NCBI GenBank assembly: GCA_026018925.1
Contig: JAKSZU010000165.1
Coordinates: 1 to 64,000, forward strand
Length of the DNA stretch: 64,000 nt
Source of the DNA: Tupaia tana
Taxonomy: Eukaryota; Chordata; Mammalia; Scandentia; Tupaiidae
Direction: 5' to 3'
The notes under the pieces are model-generated. The model did not search any database and had not been told where the DNA came from. It saw nothing but the letters and a program-made list of their open reading frames with translations. The stretch's first letter is position 1; each line of letters begins with the position of its first letter. Made by a program: the position numbers and the translations under genes. Shown here one piece after another: positions 12,198-23,985 of the stretch.

Positions 12198-12437
12198 ATT
12201 TATTTTTTATTTAGACAGATACTTTTGCTGTAGGGCACATGTGATTGCCAAAAAGAGAGCAAAAAATCACCCCTTAAGGAGGATGGTTACACAACAATTT
12301 CTTCACCATTTCAAGATTTTTAGTATGCATTCACATGTGCTCAGCATGACTTTTAATCTCCAGGGCCCAGGGTTCAAACCATAGTCTGTCATGTGGGAGT
12401 CTAGTTCTTTAGCTACTATGCCACCTGCTACTTCAAT
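12198..12437 (-). repeat. Long-form SINE, reverse
   Basis: Complement of the tail (CTGTAGGGCACATG) and body, ending in a head complement TAGCTACTATGCCACCTGCT. Target duplication not clear. Confidence 0.65.
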
Positions 12438-12965
12438 TTTTATATATTTTGTACAGTTTAAAAAGTCCAAATTATAGAAGCAGTTGTGTGATACAGATAC
12501 TTTGGCCTCTCTTAGTCACAAAATTACAAAACTTGTTCTCTCAGGATAGGATGGTCCCCAAAGCCTTACCTGGCCATTATGAAATCATAAAGCCTGGGGG
12601 AGAAAAACAGTGCAAAACATGTTTTTCCCAAGTTGTTTTTCACTAAAATGGAGCATGACATGTGCAGAGCCCCAGGGCAGAGAGATTCCCAGAACCCCTG
12701 GATGGGACTAAAGTGAAACAATAAAGTGACAGGGAAACAAGAGCTGTTCATATAAAGCACAAGTCTCAGCACCATGGCTTTGGTAGAAATGCCTTTTTAA
12801 AAGTTCTAGTTATGTCCCTGTCTGTCATGCCAGTCTGGAACACATTTTGTACAGGTTGAAGGCCGACTGTGGAAGTGAGAATCCTCTGTGTCCTCCACAG
12901 AGTTGACTCTCCCAGCAGAGGGCTGAGCCTGCAGACACAATTCAATTCCATCTTCTTCTCACCTC
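12438..12965. other. V2R upstream flank, no repeat recognised
   Basis: Low-copy sequence between a reverse SINE and the V2R start. It holds short chance ORFs on both strands and no coding pattern I recognise. This is where promoter elements would be expected. Confidence 0.4.
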
Positions 12966-12975
12966 CCATATATAG
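12966..12975 (+). promoter_or_regulatory. Possible TATA element upstream of V2R
   Basis: CATATATAGG lies about 35-40 bp before the chosen V2R start codon. If it is a TATA box, transcription would begin close to the ATG and leave a very short leader. It could also lie inside a 5' UTR. Suggestive only. Confidence 0.25.
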
Positions 12976-13006
12976 GGCTTTTTATCTGTGTTGGGCCAGC
13001 TCAGAC

Positions 13007-13227
13007 ATGTCATTACCTTTGATTAGTGTCTTGCTACTTCTGCAACCTTTACAAACAGTATGTCAGATGACACATTTTAGCTGTCAAAGATACTGGAAAC
13101 CAAGTGTCTACAAGGATGGGGACCTGGTACTGGGTGGGTTTTTCCCTCTTCAAACCTTGGAAGAGAAAGAATCTGTCAGCCAACTACATTTTCTGATGAG
13201 GCCACCTCAAGAAGTGACAGCACCTGG
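13007..13227 (+). CDS. V2R exon 1: signal peptide and start of ligand-binding domain
   Basis: Start chosen at the ATG reading [12 protein letters not shown], because a hydrophobic signal peptide follows at once; the in-frame upstream stretch from 12869 has no signal character. The V2R hallmark [12 protein letters not shown] lies near residues 38-49. The exon ends in CTGG before GTAAGT, leaving two bases of codon 74 that are completed by the first base of exon 2. A TATATA element lies about 38 bp upstream of this ATG. Confidence 0.85.
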
Positions 13228-16200
13228 GTAAGTTGTTGGTTATATGTGTGTGTAAATGTGCTTATACATGTGTAATAATGTAGTTGGCATATATGTGTGT
13301 GTGATTAGTCACATTTAGAATAATCAAGTGTGCAAAGAAATGAGAGAAGAACATGGTTGTGAACTCAGGATGCCTTGTTATCCTTTTTATTATCTTTCTC
13401 CCTCTCATTTTTAGTGTTTCTTCATTTCTTTCAAGACAGAAGAGAGAACTAATATAGATTGTTATCCACTCCACCAACACTATCTTCATATTCAGCCTTT
13501 GGAAGGCTCACAATGAGTGAGGTTGTTGATACCTTAGCACTTTTGTCACCAAGACCCATATAGTGATGCCTGTGTGCATACTGTGACACTGAGGTCATGA
13601 CATAAAGTTAATGTTAGAATCGAGGTGCTGACTCAGGGTGCTCACTGCTGACTAGGGATGGTAGAAGTGTACTTTGTAGAGAAGCCATAGGTATCTAAAG
13701 GCTGCCACCATATACAAAACTGCGATGATATCCACACCCCAATTTCTGCTCTATTCTCCTCTGAGGGTTTTGGGTATGCATGCACATGTTCCTGTCATAA
13801 TTTTCAAGCTTCCAGGCCCAAGATGTGTACTGTGGTCAGCCATGTGAGAATCCAGTACCTTAACCACCATGCCACCTCCTGGTCCCTTCATGATATCTTT
13901 TACAGCACAGTAACTAAAGCTTCCTTTAAAGTCTCAAAATATACATAGGAAATGTGGCCATGAGATTTTGCAGTAGTTCAAGAATATTAGGTTCAAATCT
14001 GAATATATCAAGAATAAGTAAAAATTTGTACCCAAATAGCAAGGTGGGAATAATTGTATAGAAAATTACTAAGTAGGAACATTAAAGGTAATAAAGATTC
14101 TGGTCAAATCCACTTGTGTGGATTATATACAAGTTTGCAGATAGGCCTGGGAGAACTTGCAGAAGTCTGATTAAAGTTTTATCTAGCACAAGCAGTCAAG
14201 TGGAATAGTGGTTGAGGCACTGTACTCTTATGTGTTCATGATTTTCATTGGAGATCCAGAGGTTTGAATCTCGCAATTTGTTTTTCACACAGTGACTTAT
14301 TTCAATCTGATTTTAGACCACCCAATGGGGAAATCATAAATTCCTCTGAAACTAGTAATGAGGGCATAGTGAACATTCACCAGACCACGGAAAGCAAAAC
14401 TAGAGTAACTGCTTTATGCAGAGCTCATCTCCTATCTACTTAGAGAGTGTGGTCTAACTCCTAACTCAGCATAGAGCTTAAGGCAGCTGCTTCATACATG
14501 GCTGACTGTATGGTTGGGTTCCTGAATTGAGTTCTTTGAAAAACATGAGAGGTGGGGGTATGCCTGCATGTCCAATAATCACAAGAGCAGAATGGAGGAG
14601 AAGTAATTGTGACATGACCTTCTCTCCAGGGAATGAATTCTCTCTCTCTCTCTTTTGTCTCTGTTTCACTCTGGTGTGTACACACACCCTATAGCAAAAA
14701 AAAAATAAAAAAATAAAAAAAAAACGGAGAGAGAGATATAAAATAAAACATAAGAACCAATACAGAAAAAAACAGAGTTCTGATTATATAAAAATCTTTA
14801 GTCTATTATGCTTTATTAGCAAATCAGGGGACTGGTAGATGGGGGAGCATTAAGTCATTGAACTCCCACTTGACTGATTGCAGTTTGAGTCCTGAACTTG
14901 ATGGCTTCAAAATCATGCTGGGAACATGTAAATGTGGCTCCAAAATCCCAAAAAGAAAATGAAGAAGAAGGTATTGCAGCATGACAGTACCTCTTTTTGG
15001 GGGTCATTTCTCACTTTTCCTCTCATGGTGTATCTCTCTCTAAGGTACACACACTGTGACAACAACCTTTCAAAAAAGAAAAGAAAACACTTTGTTTAGA
15101 TTAAGGTTTAGATGTAAAAAATTAACACCAGATTAATTACACAGAGAATAGAGAAACAATTAAAGACAATATATAACACTAATTTAATAACCAAAAAATG
15201 AGATATTTTTAAACACAAAACATAGTTTAGCAAATATTCTTTTAAAAGCTGAGAATTTCCAAGGGGAAAATGAACAATTATGAAGACCATTTAATTACAG
15301 AGAAAATTTTTTAGACAAATTTGTAAAACAACTTGGTGCTGCCAATATTTGACTAGAACATTTAAATTAAATGTTTAATTTTGAACAAAAATGTATCTAA
15401 CAATAGTTTTTTCAGAATTAACATAATAGTGTATAAAATATATAAAAAGCCACCTAAGCGTACCTGAAATGTGCCAAATTGTTGAAAAACTGGCAAGCCA
15501 GATACTATTTATTCTTTCTCTATTTCTTTAAAGAAGAGTTTATTTAATATTACTTATCATTATTATTGTTTTGTTTTTCATTTGCAACAGGCATGTGTTC
15601 TCACCAGAGAGACAGAGAGGAGTGGGCTGAAAGTGAGAAATCAAGCCACCTGGTCTGGGACTTGAAATGTGGCCTTAAACACCATGCCACCTGCTGGCCT
15701 TACCAGGCGCTATTTAAATATTCCAGAATATATAAAAAATAAGAAATGCTTTAATCATGGTTTCTGGAACTAAATAGAAACAAGGTGACATGTGGGAATA
15801 TACCCATTTCTAGAAGGGTTATGAAGGTAAGTGTATGTATCGTGAATGTAACTCATGATCTAGTACTATTTATTCTAATACTGCCGAGAGACTATGATAC
15901 TAAGGTTCTCATTACAGAAAATGTGAAATATTTCAGGTGATATATGTTGTAACTGCCTTAGTCCAATTGTTGATGTTATATTTAAAAATCTTAAAACTAC
16001 TTTGTATTTTATAAATATGCATATCCATAATTTGTCTATATATAAATTTTTTAAATGTATGAATATAGTGAATATGTGCACTTTTTAGTCATATTCTTTT
16101 TAAAGTAATTTTTAAAATTATTATTCATACATTAAAACGCTATATATCATTTAGATTGTGAAGAGACTTTATCCAGCATGATATACACCTCAGTCCACCC

Positions 16201-19200
16201 CAGTTGAGACAATTTTACACATTCTAATCAATACAGGAAAAACTTTATCTGTTCAGCCATAATTTTTCAGTCCATTCATCAGTTTGTGGACATTTGGGTT
16301 GGTTCGATGACTTAGAAATCAAGAATAATGCTGCAATGTAAATAGTCGTGCAAGTGCTTTCCTGACCGAGTGCTCTCCTGTTCTTTGGGTAGATACCCAT
16401 GAATGAAATTGTTGGATCATATGGTAGTTCTATTTGAAGGGCTTTGAGGAACCTCCATATCATTCTCCACAGTGACTGGAACAATTTACATTCCCCAAAA
16501 CAGTGTAAGAGTGTCCCTCTTTTACCTCATCCTCTCTTCCACTTATTATTATTATTATTATTTTTAATCTTCGCCATTCTGACTGGGGTTGGGTGGTATC
16601 TCATTTTGGTTTTGATCTACATCTCCCTTACAATGAGGGATATTGAGCATTCTTTCATATGCTTTTTGTGCATACGTCTTCCTTAGAGAGTTGTTTTCTC
16701 AGCTCATTTCCTCATATTTTAATTGGGATAATCATTTTCTTCTGAGTAAGCTGCTTGAGTTCCCCATGTATTCTGGTTATCATTTCCTTATCTGAGGAAC
16801 AGTTAACAAACATTCTCTCCCATTCCAAGGTTTGTCGATCCACACTAATTATGGTGTGCTTTGCTGTGCAGAAATGCCTTAATCTGATGTAATTCCACCT
16901 GTCTATTTGGGGGATTATTGCCTGTGCTTTAGGGGTCTTGCTTAAGAAGTCTTTGCCTACCCCAATGTCTTTCAGTTTCACCAGTGTTTTCCACCAATAG
17001 TTTTATAGTTTGCAGTCTTAGGTCTAGATCATTGATCCACTTTGAGTTAATTTTTGTTAATGGTGACAGATAGGGATTCAGATTCATCTTTCTGCAGGTG
17101 GATACCCAGTTTTCCCAACACCATTTGCTAAAGAGGTTTCCCTTGTCTCATTGGATTGACTGGCACCCTTTGTCAAAAATGAGTTGGTTGTATGTTTTGG
17201 GGTTTATTTCTGGAGTCTCTACTCTGTTCCATTGGTCCGCATGTCTATTTTTGTGCCAGTACCATGCTGTTTTGGTTATCACAGCTCTGTAATGTACTTT
17301 GGAGTCAGGAAGTGAGATGCCACCTACTCCTGTCTTCTTGCACAAGATGGTTTTAGCAAAACGGGGTCTTTTATGCTTCCAGACAAAATCTATGATTGTC
17401 TTTTCTAGATCCGTGAAAATTGTCTCTTGTGATTTTATAAGGATTGCATTAAACATGTAGATTAATTTGGGTAGAATTGACATTTTGATTATAGTGATTC
17501 GGCCAATCCAGAAACATGGGATATCCTTCATCTTTTTAGCGTCCTTTTCAATTTACTTTTTAAGATTTTCATAGTTTTCCTTCTAGAGGTTTTTGACTTC
17601 CTTGGTTAGTTTTATTCCTAAGTATCTTATGCTTCTTGTGGCTATGGTAAATGGAATTACTTTCTTCAGTTCTATCTTTGTCTGCTTGTTGTTTGTATAT
17701 AGAAATGCTATAGATTTTTGTACATTAATTTTTTATCCTGCCACTTTACTGTATGCATTTATTACTTCAAGAAGTTTTTTCATGGATACTGTTCAGTCTT
17801 CTATGTATACTGTCATGTCATCTGCAAACAGAGATAATTTTATCTCTTCTTTCCCTATTGGAATGCCTTTTATTTTCTTCTCTTGTCTTATCACATTAGC
17901 TAGAACTTCCAGTACTATATTGAATAAGAGCAGAGAAAGTGGACAGCCTTGTCTTGTACCAGTTTTTAGTGGAAAAGCTTTCAGCTTTTTCCCATTGAAA
18001 TAATGTTAGCTGTAGGTTTTTCATAAATGGCTTTTATTATGCTGATGTTATTTATTACTGATTCAATCTCATTGCTTGTTATAGGTCTATTCAGGCTTTC
18101 TATGTATTCCTGAGTCAATATTGGCAGATTATATGTGTCCAGGAATTAGTCCATCTCATCCACGTGTTTTTCTATGCTAATTTTACTAAGAGTCTTGATC
18201 ATAAAGGCATGTTGTATTTTGTTGAATGCTATTTCCGCATCTATTGAATTGAACATATGTTTTTTACTTTTCTTTCTTTTAGTATGGTGTATTACATTTA
18301 TGGTTTTGCATATATTGAACCACCTTTGCATCCCTGGAATAAAGCCTACTTGGTCATGATGAATAACCTTTTTATATGCTGTTCAATACGGTTAGCAAGT
18401 ATCTTATTGAGTATTTTTGCATCTATCTTCATCAGGGATATAGGCCTGTAGTTTCTCTTTTTAGTTGTATCCTTAACCATTCGGAAATGATGGCTATGGA
18501 AGCTTCATAGAATGAATTTGGAAGGGTTCCTTCCTTTTGGATCTCTAGAAACAGTGTCCGTAGAATGGGGATTATTTCTTTAAACGTTTTGTAAAATTTG
18601 GAAGTGAAGCCATTGGGGCCTGGACTTTTTTTTGTTGGGATATTATTTATTACTGATTCAATCTCATTGCTTCTAATAGGTCTATTCAGGCTTTCTATGT
18701 ATTCCTGAGTCAATATTGGTAGATTATATATGTCCAGGAATTTGTCCATCTCATCCAGGTTTTCTTGTATGTTGGCATAGACTCACTCATAGTATTCACT
18801 AATGTTTTGCATTTCTGTTATGTCGGTTGTAATATTGCCTCATTCATTGTGAATTTGACTTCTCTGGTTCCTTTCTCTCTTCTTAATTAGTCTGGCTAAT
18901 GGTGTGTCAATCTTGTTTGTCTTTTCAAAGAACCAGTTTTGCTTTCATTTATTTTCTGTATAGTTCACTTATTTTCTATTTCATTTATTTCTGCTAAAAT
19001 CGTTATTATTTCTTTTCTCCTGGAGCTCTTTGGATTTTTTTTGTTGCTTTTCCAATTCTCTGAGGCACGGTGTTAGGTGATCCATTTGCTTTCTTTCCAT
19101 CTTCTTCTTATGTGCACTAATTGCTATACACTTCCCTCTTATGACTGCTTTTGCAGTATTCTAAAGATGATAGAAACTCATGTCCTCATTGTCATTGGTT

Positions 19201-22200
19201 TCCATGAATGTTTTTATTTCAGTCTTAATTTCTTCAGTAGTTACATAGTCATTCAGAAGTAGGCTATTTAGTTTCCATGTATTTGTGTATTTTTGAGAAT
19301 TTCTAATGAAATTAAAATCAAGTTTAATTCCATCACGGTCATAGAAAATGCTGAATATAGTATTTATGCCTTTGAATCTGTAGAGGCTTGCTTTGTGCCC
19401 TGTCATGTGGTCAATCTTCAAAAAGGTTCCATGTGGGGGAGAGAAAAAACTATATCTAGTGGCTTTCAGGTGTAAAGTTCTATAGATGTTTGATAAGTCC
19501 ATTTAATTTCTGGTATCATTTAGATCCTTTACCTCTTTAGTTATTTTTTGTCTAGATGACCTGCCCAGAGGAGATAATGGAGTGTTAAGGTCTCCAACAA
19601 TTAGTCTGTTGTAGTCTATATCTTCCTTTAGATCTAACATCACATATTTGAGTGGTCCTGTGTTAGGTACATAGATATTTATTAGTATTATATCTTCTTG
19701 ATGGATTCATTCTTTTACTACAATATAGTGCCATTCTTTGTCTGTTTAAGTTTTTTTTTAAGCCTATCTTGTCAGAAATTAATATCCCTACTCCAGCTTT
19801 TTTTTTTTTTTTTTTTTGTTCCTGTTTACATGGAATACCTTTTCCCAACACTTCACTTTTACTCTATGTGTGTCTTTATCCATGAGATTCATTTCTTGTA
19901 GACAAGAAATAGAGGGATTTTGTTGTGTGTGTGTGTGTGTGTGTGTGTTTAATCTATTCTGCAAGTCTGTGTCTCTTGATAGGAAAATTTAATCCATTAC
20001 CACTCAATGTTATTATCAATATTTCCAGACTTGTCTTTACCTTTAAGTTGGCCATTGTCTTGGCTGTCTTTCATTCCCTTATTTCTGACTGACTATTCTT
20101 AGTTTTCCTGGAACAGGACTGTCTTCAGAGTTTCTTGAAGAGCTGGTCTGGTGTTGGCAAATTCTTTCACTCTTTCTTTGTTTGAGAAGATTTTATTTTA
20201 TTTTTAAACCACATGAAGGATAGTATTGCTGGATATAATAATCTTGTTTGAAACTGTTTCTCTCTTAACACTTTCAATATGCCTTCCCATTCTTTCTTTG
20301 CTTGCATTGTTTCTGTTGAAAGGTCCAGAGTTAGCTGACCTTTTGGGATGACCTTTGTATGTCACTTCTCGTTTCTCTCTTGCAAATTTCAGTATCTTGT
20401 CTTTATCTGTGGTCTTGGTCAGTCTGGCAAAAATGTACCTTGGGGAAGATCTTGGGTTGATTCTATTTGAAATCCTTTGTATTTCTAGTGTCTGGATGTG
20501 TAAGTGGTTTTCTAGACTTGGGACGTTTTCTTCCAAAATATCACAAGATAGATTTTCCATGCCCATATTCATTTCTTCACCTTCTGTGATACCAATTATT
20601 CAAATGTTTGGACAGTTAATGGAGTCTAACATTTCTCGTATTTTATCCTCATGTGTTTTTTTCTTGTTGTTATTTTCTCTAACCTTTTGGTGTTTTTTTC
20701 TAGGTCCGAGGTTTTATCTTCTATGTCTGAGATTCAATATTCAGCATAGTCTAAATGACTTTTAATACTTTCTAGAGAGTTTTAGAGAGTCTGTATTACA
20801 GACTACATCTCGAATAGTTCCATCTGATTCTGTCTTATAGTGTCCATTTCTTTTTTCATATCTTGGAATGACTTCCTAATCTTCTGTAGCTCATTGTCCC
20901 TTTTCTGTTTCAAATGATAGATTTTTGTCTCCATGAATATTCTGAATTTTTTCTCTGACATTTTGCTAACATCTTTTTTTTTTCTCAAGAGATGGAGGGG
21001 AGTTATTGTGTTCCTTTGATGGAGACATACTTCCTGGTTTATTCAGACCTGAGGCTCTTCTTCTACTTCTAGCCATGGGGAAAGGTATTCACTTTTGGAT
21101 ACCTTTTTGAAAAATGTTTCTTTCACTGGGAACAAAAGTGCTTTCTTTTTTGTAGACTGATGCATGCTGAAATCTCTCTTCTGCTGTACTTTAAAATGTG
21201 GTATGCACAGGAATAGTCTTCTATTCAGGATTCTGAATAGCAGTGTTTCCTTTTTTGCAAGTGATTATTATGTAAAAGTAAGAATCCCAGGGTGCCTCAC
21301 AATACCAGGGTATTTGGAAATTATGATTCTAGACCTGTCTAATCCCTTATGGTGCATGGAGGATTGGCAGGAGATGACAATAAAAGACAGGAGAGAAAAG
21401 AGTTTAAAATGGAATAAAGAAAGTGGGCAGTGCACGATTTCACCAGGGGTATGGAGATGGAAATGAGCTCTGCTGAAGAGCTGGGGGTAGTCCTGTGGGG
21501 TAAGGAGAAATAGAAAATTAACAGAAGGAAGAAAAAGAGAAGGAAAAAAAGTCTACCTTGCTGATGGAGCAAGAGGGTCACTGGGGTTGGGCAACCAAAG
21601 CTGGAGCTGGGGCAGAGAGGTGCTGCCTCAGTGTCCCTTAGGCCAGGGGTCTGGAGATGGAAATGGGCTCTGCTGAAGAGCTGGGGGCAGTCCTATGGGG
21701 TAAGGACAAGTGGGAAATTCTTTAGCCATATTCTTAAAGAAATTTGTCATTTTCTCCATATATTAATGACCCTCCTTTTAAATAATCTCGGTTTAGACAA
21801 CAGTGTCATCATCCAACTAAATGACACCTCATCTCACTCACAAGATCTTCAAAGCCTCTCTTCATTGTTTGGACATGATTTGCTTAAGCAGAGGGAAAAA
21901 TACATTCAAAGTTTTCTGAAGCCCTGAGAACATTATTCACACTAGCTCTGGGTACCATTGCAAGAGATTCTCTGAATTGAAACCTGGGCCTATAAATTTA
22001 TGTCTTTTGTCTTGGCTGAAGAATTTACCCTGAATCGCATGACTTGACTGTATTTCCTATTGCTGTCCCCTCTGTTTAGGTACCAATGGAAGAACTACAT
22101 ATATGTATTGGCATTTTACTTTGCCATTGAGCAGATCAATAACAGTCCTCATTTGCTCCCCAACCACTCCCTTGGTTATACTTTCCACACTGCATTTCCC

Positions 22201-23932
22201 AGTGATAAAAGAACTTTAGAAAGTGCTCTATTTTTGCTCACTGGAGGGTATCAGTCCCTGCCAAACTACAACTGCCAGATACAGAAACAACCTGTTGCTA
22301 TTATTGCAGGAAACATGCCAACATTTTCAGCCCAAGTTGGAACCTTATTGGAGCTCTACAAAAGTCCACAGGTAAGTGTGTTGTCAGGTTAAAGAATGAG
22401 AATCAGATAGCTCCTAGTGTAATCTTCTTACATCTGAGCATAGAAAACAATGGAAGCTGGGTTTACATACCTCTAGAGGTCCTCAGCACTTATCTTGGTT
22501 ATTTGAAAACAATTTGCTTAAACAGAGGGAAAAAGGCACAGGTTCTTTCCTGGGTCATGGGACTATTAACAGTACAAGGATTGGAAAAAAAAAAAGAACT
22601 GTAGTAGGCCACCTGGTAATATAGTGGTTAATGTGCCTGGATTTCACTTGGCTGACTACATGGCTCAAGTCTTGATTTTGATATCCTGAAGAACAAACTG
22701 GGCATATGTGCTTGCATGTCTCAAAGCCCAACATAAAAGGGATATTTTATGACCATCCCCTATGAGGGGTGATTTCTCACTATCCCTCAATACCTCTCTG
22801 TGGCAAACACACATAATTTAATTTGCCCTATGACAAATTAAAAATAAAAAAGAAGTAAAATTTTTTAAGTTCCACTCATATTACTTTTTATAGCCATGAC
22901 ATCCAAACCCCAGTAATGAGAATATTGATGGTTCTCTAAGAGATGCTTTCTAAAAAGGGCACTCTGTATAGGGAACCATCCAATCTTAGAACAGGAAGAT
23001 GTTAGGGGGCATTCAGAGGAAAATTAGACAGAAAAATATAAAAAATATTTGCATTCATTATCACTTTGGGCAAATAAATAATATTCTAGCACTGGAGATC
23101 CTCTAAACTCACAAAATGCCTCAGTTTGCCCAGCTGAAGTTTACCAGCTCCCTCTGCTCTTTCCTCACATCCATGCAGGGGGATCCCTTGGAAGCACTTC
23201 CAGTTACTCTCAGCATGACAACTCTCCACCTCAGAGGTTCTTCCAGGGAAATTGTCTTATAAAAGTTACAGGAGACTATATGAGTAAACACAGCATTAGC
23301 ATAGAATAATTATGTTGTAGAAAAAAATTATTTTAAAAATATCATAGAGGCTATATGCTTGTGTTTTCAAGACAATATATTTTAAGCTGTGTTGATAAGA
23401 TACAGTATGAAAAACTCATACATAACTTTTTCTTTGACTTTAATATTTTAGATTTGGCATCTAGGGAAGAAAGCCTCTCATCCACATTGTCACATCAGCC
23501 CAGGAAGGCAGATTCACCAATATCTTGTTGCACCATCTTTATAAAGTTGATTCATACCTCAGTTCTCACTGTAGGCAATAAAGCATGTATTTAAACTTAC
23601 ACTTTTTTATTCATGCTTTGGTCTGGAAGTGATATTGATATTGTTACATGTACTAGCCACATGTCATTTCTCAAAAAATGGGATCGAAAACAGTTTTCTA
23701 ATGGTCATATTGTCAAAATAGAATCATTTCCATAGCATGTAATTTCTTCACTCAATATTCTGTTCTATTGTCTAAACAGAGAATTAGCTCCTCCCTGTTT
23801 AAGTGGGAAAGTTTAAAAAAAATCACATTAAATTCAGAATCAGATTATTTTAATTTTTTGGCAGATTCCAAAACTGTGTATTTTTCAAAATAAAAACTAC
23901 ACATTTTTTTAGAGACAGAGGATCAGACATAA

Positions 23933-23985
<53 letters not shown>

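Larger units (their letters stand above)
15985..21718 (-). mobile_element. L1-B: long LINE-1, antisense in V2R intron 1
   Basis: On the - strand: 5' UTR (21718 to about 21075) with repeated modules, ORF1 remnant (about 21075-20085), ORF2 remnant (about 20080-16250) and a 3' UTR ending near 16095. Sequence shared with the L1-A 3' flank continues to about 15985. ORF2 is broken by stops and contains a direct duplication of ~125 bp (18045-18170 and 18640-18770). Nearly full length, so the 5' UTR, which is normally lost, is visible here. TTTAGYCATATTCTT-like sequence flanks both ends (about 16085 and 21720) and may be the target duplication. Confidence 0.85.

Noticed and set aside
12449-12969. Short ORFs upstream of V2R as an extra gene or 5' exon
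   Set aside because: No recognisable domain, no V2R similarity, and the real exon 1 begins at 13007 with a signal peptide.
12869-13006. Upstream in-frame ATG as the V2R start
   Set aside because: It would put about 46 residues without signal-peptide character ahead of a clear signal peptide and would read through the TATA-like element.
21631-21927. 98-codon ORF next to V2R exon 2
   Set aside because: Runs from the L1-B 5' UTR into intron; no family pattern and no suitable splice arrangement.
22060-22079. Start codon upstream of exon 2
   Set aside because: The open frame extends into the intron; the AG at 22078-22079 and the phase match with exon 1 define the exon edge.
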